NCBI GenBank assembly: GCA_016709575.1
Contig: JADJMM010000009.1
Coordinates: 124,001-188,000, forward strand
Length of the DNA: 64,000 nt
From: Sphingobacteriaceae bacterium
GTDB taxonomy: Bacteria; Bacteroidota; Bacteroidia; B-17B0; Aurantibacillaceae
Direction of reading: 5' to 3'
The notes under the pieces were generated by a model that was not told the DNA's origin, did no database searches, and worked only from the letters and a program-made list of their open reading frames with translations. Shown one piece after another: positions 53,234 through 61,460 of the stretch. Each line of letters begins with the position of its first letter. Position 1 is the stretch's first letter. The translations under genes were made by a program, and so were the position numbers.

Positions 53234-54103
53234 CTATTTCCGCAATTCCATTTGTCCGCTTTTAAGCAATTCAACATGGAATGATTCTTTTACAGGGCTT
53301 ATGGATTCAATAACGGCATTCATGGATAATGTGTAATCATAATTGTCCTTATCGCGAAGTACATCGCGGACAATTTTTCCAATATGATTAACGCTTATTT
53401 CCATAGGTAAAGTGATAATAGTAGTTCCTTTTGGTTTTAAATGAATTTCTTTTTTATACTCTCCCTTCACATCTCCTTGTTTGGAAATTTTCATTTTGTA
53501 AGCCATATCCTTTACCGATAAAACCACATTGGTGTGATTTGTAATTTTAATTTTTACATCGGCAACAATCAATCTTAAGCGAACTTTTTTATACTTGATT
53601 TCCACTAACTCCAATTCGGGGGGTGTTGGAATTTTCAATTTAGCTGTTTTGTTAAAAGGTATTTCACCACTCCAAACGGGCGTAGAGATCTGAAGAGAGA
53701 CATTGATTTGATATCCGGCACTATCTCCTTTTTTTCTTTCGGTTCTTATTCCGTGCATCAAACTGCGATGGGGAATTTTTACTAGAAAATCAATGGTATC
53801 TTTTCCATAACCGGGTAACTTTATTCCTAAAGCTTCGGTGCTTTGTAAATACGTTTTATCAAATAGGGCAATTTTGTATTTTATGGTATCCAGACCAATT
53901 TTTATAAATGATTTATTTCGTATTTCAAGTTTTGAGTTAATGTAAGAGGTGTCACCTTTCATATTAATATAGATAGTTCCAACCTGTTTAATTTCTGGTC
54001 TGTAATGAATCACAATTTTATCTTTGAAAACAAAAACGCAAATACCAAAAGCGACTATTAAACCCAGAGCCAAAAGGCTTAGGTACTTAATTTTCCTTTT
54101 CAT
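53234..54103 (-). CDS. LEA type 2-like membrane-anchored protein
   Basis: 289 residues with one N-terminal TM anchor (YLSLLALGLIVAFGICVFVF) and two beta-sandwich-like segments. The second (LIVADVKIKITNHTNVVLSVKDMAYKMKISKQGDV, then KPKGTTIITLPMEISV) has the N-x-T-N beta pattern of LEA14/WHy (late-embryogenesis-abundant type 2) domains, which are linked to desiccation and stress tolerance. Family assignment is tentative. It starts 6 bases after the PorE-like gene and is probably cotranscribed with it. Confidence 0.6.
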   Translation of the reverse strand: MKRKIKYLSLLALGLIVAFGICVFVFKDKIVIHYRPEIKQVGTIYINMKGDTSYINSKLEIRNKSFIKIGLDTIKYKIALFDKTYLQSTEALGIKLPGYGKDTIDFLVKIPHRSLMHGIRTERKKGDSAGYQINVSLQISTPVWSGEIPFNKTAKLKIPTPPELELVEIKYKKVRLRLIVADVKIKITNHTNVVLSVKDMAYKMKISKQGDVKGEYKKEIHLKPKGTTIITLPMEISVNHIGKIVRDVLRDKDNYDYTLSMNAVIESISPVKESFHVELLKSGQMELRK

Positions 54104-54109
54104 TTACTT

Positions 54110-56132
54110 TTAATTAATTTCAGTAATTGTTAATTCAACTCTTCGGTTTAATTGTCGTCCCTCAGGATCATCTGTGCCATTTACTTTTGTATTGGGAACA
54201 GAAGGTGTGTTTTCGCCATAGCCTTTCGCTTTAAAGCGATCAGCACTAATTCCATTTTCTACTAATTTATTTACTACAGCTTGTGCCCGCTCTTCAGATA
54301 ATTTTCTGTTGTAGTCATCATTTCCTTTACTATCAGTGTGTCCTGATATCTCCACTTTTAAATTGGGGTTACTTCGCATTAACGTCACCAGGTTTTTAAT
54401 TTCTACGTTAGATAGTGGACGTAAAGTAGCCTTATCAAAATCAAAGAAAATATTATTCAGAACTATTTTTGAACCAACTACAATGGGGTCTAGTTTCACA
54501 GTTCTTTTCAACTCATAATAATTTGATTCCTTTGGTATTTCCATATTCTCAGAATAAAACAAATGATTGTCTGCTTGATAAGTAATATTGTAATTTTTTT
54601 CGGGAGTTAGTATAAAAAGAAAAGTACCTGTTTTAGTATTAGCAGTGTAAATTCCCACAATCTGTTCGGTTTCATTATCCGTAATTGTTATTACTGCATT
54701 CTTTGCTGGTTTTCCTGACTCGTCAATAATTGTTCCTTTTATTAATGTAAGAGGTTTCGCTTTTATTTCAGGAAATGTTGCCATGAAGTTGTCTTTTTCA
54801 CCCAGTCCACCTTCTCTAAAAGAAGAGAAGTAAGCAGTACGGCCATCCGGACTAATTACATAAAAAACATCATCGTCTGTAGTGTTTATCGGAAAACCAA
54901 CATTCACCGGTTCTGACCAAGAATCTTCTTTCAATAAGGAGCTACTGAAAATATCGAATCCACCCATTGTGTTATGACCGTTAGAGCTGAAGTATAAAGT
55001 AACGCCATCAGGATGAATAGAAGGCGCATCCTCATCATACGGTGTGTTTATGTTAGGTCCAAGATTAACGGCTTTCTCCCAATCGCCATCAAATGTACGT
55101 TTACTAACATATAAATCTCTTCCGCCATATCCTCCGGGTTTGTTACTGGTTAAATAAAGTCTGGTGCCGTCAGCCGAAATAAAAGCACTCGGCTCCCAAT
55201 GCTTTGTATTGATATTATCATTTAGTTTAACGGGCGTACCCCACATGTCACCATTTAATTTCGTAGTGTAAATATTTCCATCACCCATATCATCTCTGTA
55301 AATTAAAATAGTTTGTCCGTCTGGCGAGATGCCCACAGTTGCTTCATGCCATTCTGTATTAATTGGCCCGCCAATGTTTTTCGCATTACTCCAACCTGTT
55401 TTTGTTTTATTTGACATATAGATATCTTCCATAAAATTACCATCTCCGTCTTTTTGCGTACCTGTACTTTCCGGTCGGCGAGAAGTAAAGAAAAGAGTTT
55501 GTTGATCGGCTGATAGCACCGAAGAATAGTCGCCCGAGCTTGAATTTACTGTAGTGCCAAGATTTTGTAATTTTACTTTAACAGGACTTGCAATAAATTT
55601 TTTTGCCACCTTACACATTTCAATCTTGCGATTGGTTTCGCTAATCTGATCTTTTTCTGAACTTTTGTTTTCTGCCATTACTCCAATGTATTTTTGATAC
55701 GCTGCAATTGCTTTATCAAATTGGTAGTTTATGTGATAAGCGTCTCCTAAAAATTTGTAGGTAATTAAAGGAGCATGCTTTTCTTTATATGTACTTCCTG
55801 AGTAATTAGCAGAAACAGAAGAAGTGGCTTTTATTAAGTAAGGAATAGCTTGTTTTCTGTTCATTCTGCTAGCTTGATAACATACAGCTATCTTAAAGGC
55901 AAGATTCATATTTGTTGGGTCTTTTTTAAATAGACTAACAAATACCGGAAGCGCGTCCGAGTAGCCTCTTTTGGAATTAGCAGCCGATTCGTTTTCTGTA
56001 TTAAGATAAATTTTTGAAAAAACACCTTCAGCGCGATCAAATTCTTCCTCCGACTTTTTATCCACACTTTGAGCTTTTAAATGATTGACACTAATTAAAC
56101 ATAGGGATATAAACAGACTTATTTTTTTTCAT
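54110..56132 (-). CDS. PorE-type OmpA family protein, second copy, frameshifted at the start as read
   Basis: The long frame opens inside the mature part (VDKKSEEEFDRAEGVF). Correcting one surplus base in the T8 run at 56122-56129 restores ATG at 56132 and a signal peptide MKKISLFISLCLISVNHLKAQ, for about 674 residues. Order: TPRs to about residue 190, PD40 propeller blades (GDYSSVLSADQQTLFFTSRRP, GGRDLYVSKR, GGFDIFSSSL), a carboxypeptidase-like domain (LIKGTIIDESGKPAKNAVITI), then OmpA_C (FFDFDKATLRPLSN, SGHTDSKGNDDY, LNRRVELTI). It repeats the architecture at 1166-3222. It lies 24 bases after the DoxX gene. Confidence 0.87.
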
Positions 56133-56156
56133 TGTAGGTAATGTTAGCATTTGTAT

Positions 56157-56582
56157 TTATTTAGAATTTAGTAAGTAATCAAGTGAAAAAATATTCCATG
56201 TTTCCGGAACAAGCAGAAGAAAAACAAGTAATAGCAGTCGTGGAAAAACAAAACGAGTATCCCACATAGCTGTATTGATACCAAAGCCTATAGCTGTAAT
56301 AATTAAATTGATTCCAAGTACATATAATGCACAGTATTCAAAAAGACCAAGAGTAAGAAGAATACCTCCGATAAGAGCAGAACATGAAGTGAACCATACT
56401 GCAAAAACAGTAAGAAATTTTGGAATACCGTTTTTTAAAAAAGTGTTTTGGTAAGTTTGAATAACATTTTGAATCCTAACTTTAAAAACAGCATCAAATC
56501 CCTGAAAGAAAAAAAGGCATCCAAGAAATATTCTTGCAATCAATATGGCTACTGCCTGATGGTACAGATTGATAATTTCCAT
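56157..56582 (-). CDS. DoxX-like membrane protein
   Basis: 141 residues with four TM helices. The first (AVAILIARIFLGCLFFFQGFDAVFK) has the DoxX/DoxD-like start, and the rest (FLTVFAVWFTSCSALIGGILLTLGLFEYCALYVLGINLI, in order) fits the family E/A-G-pattern only loosely. DoxX-like proteins are inner-membrane quinone- or redox-related proteins of unclear function. It lies 14 bases after the DUF2383 gene and upstream of the PorE-like gene. Confidence 0.65.
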   Translation of the reverse strand: MEIINLYHQAVAILIARIFLGCLFFFQGFDAVFKVRIQNVIQTYQNTFLKNGIPKFLTVFAVWFTSCSALIGGILLTLGLFEYCALYVLGINLIITAIGFGINTAMWDTRFVFPRLLLLVFLLLVPETWNIFSLDYLLNSK

Positions 56583-56596
56583 TGAGTAAAAACGCT

Positions 56597-57045
56597 TTAA
56601 AACCTGTATTTCATCTGAAGGTCTTTCACGTCACGATAATTCTTTTTTATGGATATGTGTTGAGCGTTTAACAACACTTCCAACTCAGGGGTAATAAGAC
56701 CGGTTTTGTTTTTTAGTACTTCACTATATTTGTCAGCTGCAACACACTCGCCATAAGAACATGAATTAAGAGTTGTTTTTTGAAGATCTTTACGAAGTGC
56801 ATTTCTTGCGGAGACCAATAACTTGAAAAACCTGCTTTGGTTCCTTTTGAAGGGATACCGCCTAATTGAAGTATTTCGCTTACTAATTCAGTTTTACAAT
56901 TTTTGCAAGTTTCCATCAATTGAAAAAGAATGTTCTTAGTATCCTCATCTTTATTGTGTATGGAAGCAGTTCCATATCCTTCGATCCTGTTGTTGTTTAT
57001 TTGTATAAGCATGTTTAATGCTTCAACGGTTTCCTTGTTTTTCAT
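56597..57045 (-). CDS. DUF2383 / PA2169-type four-helix-bundle protein, frameshifted as read
   Basis: Two frames (57045 downward and 56818-56597) join if one base is restored in the A5 run at 56826-56830, giving GTKAGFFKLLVSARNALRKD across the junction and 149 residues in total. The helices MKNKETVEALNMLIQINNNRIEGYGTAS, ILFQLMETCKNCKTELVSEILQLGG and CSYGECVAADKYSEVL match the PA2169/DUF2383 bundle, a ferritin-like diiron-type fold without clear ligands here. It follows promoter site F and leads the DUF2383-DoxX-PorE-LEA series. Confidence 0.8.
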
Positions 57046-57068
57046 TTGGCTAAAATTGATCTATACTT

Positions 57069-57135
57069 CAAAGTTGCGCTTTAGAAAACGATAAGGTGTT
57101 GTATAATTTTAAGATTGTGTTACATAATTAACACT
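57069..57135 (-). promoter_or_regulatory. Conserved activator-type promoter, site F
   Basis: On the + strand: GTTGTATAA (57098-57106), 12 bases, GTTACATAA (57119-57127), then TTAACACT. The -7 box CAAAGTTG (minus-strand CAACTTTG, 57069-57076) is 21 bases from the proximal repeat and 23 bases before the DUF2383 start codon at 57045. Confidence 0.8.
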
Positions 57136-57155
57136 TTGGGATTATAGAGCGAAAG

Positions 57156-57590
57156 CTAAACCCTATCCATATACCAATTTAATTCCTTTTCCATTTTTTT
57201 TATGCTGAAAATGGTAGTGATAATTTTTTGAAGTCGGACAAATGCAGTTTCGCTTTTTATAACGTAGTCGAATGCTTTAGAATGCATACAATTGATAGCG
57301 ATTTCAATTTTATCCTGAGAAGATAGCATTACAACAGGAGTGTCCGGCTGTCTTGCTTTTATTTTCTTTAATGTTTTAATTCCGTTCATAGCACCTTCCG
57401 TAATACCGTCTAAATGATAATCTAATATAATAACATCAGGACAGTGAGATAAATTTTCTATACAAAGCTCTCCGGTTGCATACGTTTCAACTAGAAAATC
57501 TGCACTTTGTAAAAAGTCTATTTCTAGAGATTTTAAAAAAACGGCGTCGTCGTCGACCAGAAATACTTTTATTTTATTTTCAACTGACAT
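57156..57590 (-). CDS. Single-domain response regulator
   Basis: 144 residues, a complete receiver domain: acidic pocket DDD (13-15), phospho-acceptor Asp57 in VIILDYHLDG, Ser/Thr in MLSSQDK and Lys112 in DYVIKSE, plus a short C-terminal helix. No output domain. It overlaps the 3' end of the hybrid kinase gene by 11 bases, so it is translated with it and is the obvious terminal acceptor for its HPt domain. It resembles the membrane-tethered receiver at 46038-46547. Confidence 0.9.
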   Translation of the reverse strand: MSVENKIKVFLVDDDAVFLKSLEIDFLQSADFLVETYATGELCIENLSHCPDVIILDYHLDGITEGAMNGIKTLKKIKARQPDTPVVMLSSQDKIEIAINCMHSKAFDYVIKSETAFVRLQKIITTIFSIKKMEKELNWYMDRV

Positions 57591-59917
57591 TATGTTTCCT
57601 TTTAATTGCGTTAAATTCTTCTTCTAATTCTTTACAGGCTTGTGCGCATACGTTTTCAAGTTTCAACACCATATCAGATATCTCATCGTTTTGTTGCTGA
57701 CTGGTAGCAAAGTCCTGAATTTTTTTTGCCATGTTTTCAAAATCACTGCTAATGCCCATTATGGAAAACGATGGGATGATCTTATGTACTGCGCTGTGTA
57801 ATGACTTCCAGTCTTTATCATGATAACTTTGTTTCATAGCACTTATCAACGGTGGAGTTTGCGCAAGATAAAGCGATATCATTTCCATCATTAATTCGGG
57901 ATTCGATTTTGTACGGTGGTTTAAAAAACTTAGGTCAACACATCTTGCGTTTATCTCTTCAATTATTTTTTCAACCTGAGGTTCTTGAATGGGTGCCGGT
58001 TTTTTCACAAAGCCAACTATTTTACTGTACAACAGTCTTTCATCAACTGGCTTTGGCCAGGTAATCATTCATACCAACAGCTTTGCATTTCTCAAGATCA
58101 ACAGTAGTAACATCAGCTGTTAATGCTATTATTGGAATTTTTAAATGTAATGTTTTGCGAATATGTTCTGTGGCTTCGAACCCATTTAATTCAGGCATTT
58201 GAAGATCCATTAATATAATATCAAAGGTTTTATCTTTTAATTTCTCAATGGCTATTCTGCCATTAGAGGCAAGTGTGCACTCAAAACCAAAATCATCCAA
58301 TAATGTTTTCATTAATAACTGATTAAGAGGAATATCTTCAACAACTAAAACTTTCAGGTTTTTAATTTCTGAATCTAATTCAATTAGTGTAGTTTCTAAT
58401 TCCGCAGCCGCAGTGGTTTTCTTAAAAGGAAGAGTAAAGCTAAAAGTGGAACCAATATTAATTTCACTGGTTACAATTATTGTACCACCCTGGGGCTCTA
58501 CTAACTGTTTAACAATTGCAAGTCCTAAACCTGTGCCTCCGTATAGTCGGGAAGTTCCGCTTGTAGCCTGATGGAAATTTTCAAAAACACTATGAATTTT
58601 ATTGTCGGGAATTCCTATTCCGGTATCTGAAACAGCAAATTCTACTGTTACCTGATCAGCATCTTCCTTTAATAAACTAACTCGAACAGTAATATTCCCT
58701 TTGCTGGTGAATTTAACAGCATTACTTACCAAATTTAAAATGATCTGATGCAGACGAACCGGGTCGCCAATCAGCACTTCAGGGATATTCGTATCGTATT
58801 CTTTAATTAACCGTAAATTTTTTTCTTGAATCTTTGTCTCAAATAAATGCAACATCGCCGATAAGGATGTAGCCATTTTAAAAGGCACTTGCTCAAATGT
58901 CATTTTTCCCGCATCTACTTTTGCTAAATCAAGAATGTCATTTATCAGGACGATCAAAGCATCACCACTAATCTTAATGGCATTTAAATATTCTTTTTGT
59001 TTTTCCGTGAGCTCAGTTTTGAGAACTACTTTCGTAAATCCGATAATAGCATTCATCGGTGTCCGTATCTCATGACTCATATTTGAAAGGAATTGCTGTT
59101 TAGCTTTCACCGCGTCTTCTGCTATACGTGTTGCACTTTCAGCTTTAATTTTCGCCTCCTCAGCAATTTCCGTGGCTAACTCCGCAAAAACTTTTGCTTC
59201 AGTTAATTCTTTTTCAATTCGTTTTTGCTCTGTAATATCTCGCGCAACAACAACAGCACCCAATACTTGTCCTTTATCATCTTTATAAACGGATCCGTTA
59301 AATAACACATCCCTAAGTTTATGGTCTTTTATAGTTAATGGATAATCCGCCACAAAACCCTTTGTGAAAACTTCTTCATATCCGGCGCGTGCTTTATCTG
59401 AATCTGTGAAATAATTAAAAAAATCGGTCTCAATTAATTTCTCTCTTGACAAACCCATTACCTTTACAGTTGCCTCATTCATATCAGTAATTTTTCCTTG
59501 GGGACTAATTGTAAATAAAGGGTCACGGCTTGCTTCAATGAGTCCGCGGGCGTAATTGGCAATTACTAATTCTTCAGCTCTTTTTTCTTTTTCTTCGTTT
59601 TGAAAAACCAACTCTTTATTAGCAATAATTAATTCAGCAGCACGATCTTCTTTTTCTTTATTCTGAAAATCAAGTTCTTTATCTGCAATAGCCAATTCAT
59701 CGGAGCGTTTTTGTTTTTCTTTGCTTTGAAAATCAACTTCCTCATCTGCAATAGCCAATTCATCAGCACGTTTTTGTTTTTCCTTGCTTTGAAAATCAAG
59801 TTCTTTACGGGCGGAAATCAACTCGATTACTAACTTAGTATTCTCTTCTTTCTGGAAGTTAAGTTCTTTATGAGTCTTACCTAACTCTTCTTGTAAGGAT
59901 AGTATTTTCCTAACCAT
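57580..59917 (-). CDS. Hybrid sensor histidine kinase (coiled coil, PAS, HisKA, HATPase, REC, HPt), frameshifted as read
   Basis: From ATG 59917 (MVRKILSLQEELGKTHKEL) the protein has a 130-residue coiled coil of repeats (EKQKRADELAIADEEVDFQS type), a PAS domain (LIEASRDPLFTISPQGKITDMNEATVKVMG in order), HisKA with FLSNMSHEIRTPMNAIIGF, HATPase with NLVSNAVKFTSKG, DTGIGIP and GGTGLGLAIVKQL, a receiver with Asp in ILMDLQMPELNG, and an HPt domain with SAVHKIIPSFSIMG. As read the receiver breaks at about 58051; removing one base gives NDYLAKPVDERLL and about 780 residues. No TM helix, so it senses a cytoplasmic signal. It overlaps the AraC stop by 8 bases. Confidence 0.88.
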
Positions 59918-60504
59918 TTTTTTTAGGGATAAATATGTTTGAATTTCCAATATCTTCAATGGGACTTCTTCTTTTATCCTTTAATTGCTTGAAGTGGGAA
60001 GGTGAGAGTCCGGTTACTTTTTGAATTGATTAGATAAATGAGCCACGCTGCTGTAGTTCATTTTCCAGGCGATTTCGGTGATGTTTAATTCACCGTAAAT
60101 AATTAATTCTTTAATGCGTTCGATTTTATTGGCTATAATGTATTGCTCGATAGTTGTTCCCTGTACTTCCGAGAACAAATTCGCCATATAAGTATAATCA
60201 TGATCTAACTTTTCACTAAGAAATCAGAGAAATTAACCTTAATCATTTCATCTGTGTGATGAACCATTTGAACAATTACGTTTTTAATTTTTTCAATCAA
60301 CATAGCTTTCTTATCATCCATTAATTCCAAACCGGACACTAAGAAATCAGCTTTAAGCAATTCACGTTGTTCATTTGAAATGGTTTCCATTATATCCACT
60401 TCACCTAAATCAACAACAACAAAATGGAGACCATGTTTTTTCAAGACTTCCTTTACCGCTATTTTACAGCGGGCACTCACCATATATTTAATAAATAACT
60501 TCAA
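59910..60504 (-). CDS. AraC family transcriptional regulator with HMA-like N-terminus, frameshifted as read
   Basis: The frame from 60504 (TTG start, MKLFIKYMVSARCK) breaks at 60216; restoring one base continues DFLSEKLDHDYTYMANLFSEVQGTTIEQYIIANKIERIKELIIYGELNITEIAWKMNYSSVAHLSNQFKKVTGLSPSHFKQLK (in order), a complete double-HTH AraC domain. Total about 198 residues. The N-terminal 70 residues look like a metal-binding HMA fold (YMVSARC--AVKEVLKKHGLHFVVVDLGEVDI), but only one of the usual two Cys is kept. It overlaps the kinase start by 8 bases and lies 5 bases after the small gene at 60510, all behind promoter site G. It is the best candidate activator of the regulon. Confidence 0.85.
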
Positions 60505-60509
60505 ATAGT

Positions 60510-60692
60510 TTACGCGGTTTTAATTTCATGTTTAGAAACAAATTCTCTTTCAAAATAAACTAACTCTTTTGCATCAGGCTCGCCCTGAATTTTACAATAG
60601 TAGATTCTGTCAACATATCGTCTTATCACTAACTTTTTCGTTGGATTTTCTTTTGCGGTAACAACATCGCCTTCTTTGTATAGATTTTCCAT
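60510..60692 (-). CDS. Small hypothetical protein, first gene of the regulator operon
   Basis: The ATG at 60692 gives 60 residues: MENLYKEGDVVTAKENPTKK, LVIRRYVDRIYYCKIQGEPD and a short AKELVYFEREFV end. The pattern GDVVTAKENPTKKLVIRRYVDRIYYCKI suggests a small SH3-like beta barrel, as in YodC-like proteins that read 'GDVV-LKSGGP-M-V'. Function unknown. Frames extending to 60860 cross the promoter site and are unlikely. It precedes the AraC gene by 5 bases. Confidence 0.65.
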   Translation of the reverse strand: MENLYKEGDVVTAKENPTKKLVIRRYVDRIYYCKIQGEPDAKELVYFEREFVSKHEIKTA

Positions 60693-60810
60693 AGTTACAA
60701 TTCTTTTATATTTTAATGGGTTAAAGTTTAACATGTCGTTGATTTTAAAATTAATTTGTATTCTGAAAAAAATACCCGGAAAATCTTTAATGTAAATAGG
60801 AGTATATGTA

Positions 60811-60877
60811 TAAAGGTGCGGGGATTGGAGCCCTAAATCATTATATAACTTTAGAAACAAGTTACATAATTCACACT
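60811..60877 (-). promoter_or_regulatory. Conserved activator-type promoter, site G
   Basis: On the + strand: ATTATATAA (60840-60848), 12 bases, GTTACATAA (60861-60869), then TTCACACT. The -7 box TAAAGGTG (minus-strand CACCTTTA, 60811-60818) is 21 bases from the proximal repeat. It precedes the small gene at 60692 by 118 bases, a longer leader than at the other six sites, and drives the AraC-kinase-receiver operon. Confidence 0.75.
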
Positions 60878-61036
60878 TTTTACTCTTCTTATTCTGTAAA
60901 AACCAACTTTATCGAAGATAGTCTAATTTAGGATAGAAACGCTATTAATTAAGGTAAATGGAAATAATAGTGATATACTTCACATTTAATGGAAAAAAGG
61001 CATGTAAAACTGAAGAAAGCAAAGAGAAATGTAGAC

Positions 61037-61453
61037 TTATTTCTTCTTTTTGCGTGTTCCGCTAAAAATGTATTCACCTGCAGGTTTGCCGTTACGGATG
61101 CGTTGAGCTTTTCCGCTAACGGAATTACCGTTAATAGTGCCGCTCCATTTTAAAACATCTTTTTTACTATTCGTACTTTCAGCGGTGAAATCAAGCATAA
61201 AAGAATTTGGTGCGCCTTGTTGTTTTATACTATAAGGAACCGCAGCAAAACCATTCTTTGTACCAAATGTGGAGCTGATTTGATTGGATTTTAAAACTAA
61301 TTCGTCAGCCGGCATTGTTTCAGTTGTGCCACTTGCATTTTTCTCAGTTACCTTAATGCTAAATATTTGATCGGGCAAAAGAATTTCCTGCGCAGAAATT
61401 TTAGTACCAATTAAGAACAAGCAAAAAATTATACCTAGAAGATTTCTTTTCAT
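61037..61453 (-). CDS. Hypothetical exported protein
   Basis: 138 residues with a signal peptide (MKRNLLGIIFCLFLIGTKISAQ). The mature part is beta-rich (FSIKVTEKNASGTTETMPADELVLK, LKWSGTINGNSVSGKAQRIRNGKPAGEYIFSG, each in order) and ends in KKKK. The W-G-I-G-VSG pattern looks like a small beta-sheet domain. No family name recognised. It starts 7 bases after the glmS stop, so it is probably expressed with glmS. Confidence 0.6.
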   Translation of the reverse strand: MKRNLLGIIFCLFLIGTKISAQEILLPDQIFSIKVTEKNASGTTETMPADELVLKSNQISSTFGTKNGFAAVPYSIKQQGAPNSFMLDFTAESTNSKKDVLKWSGTINGNSVSGKAQRIRNGKPAGEYIFSGTRKKKK

Positions 61454-61460
61454 AATTTAA

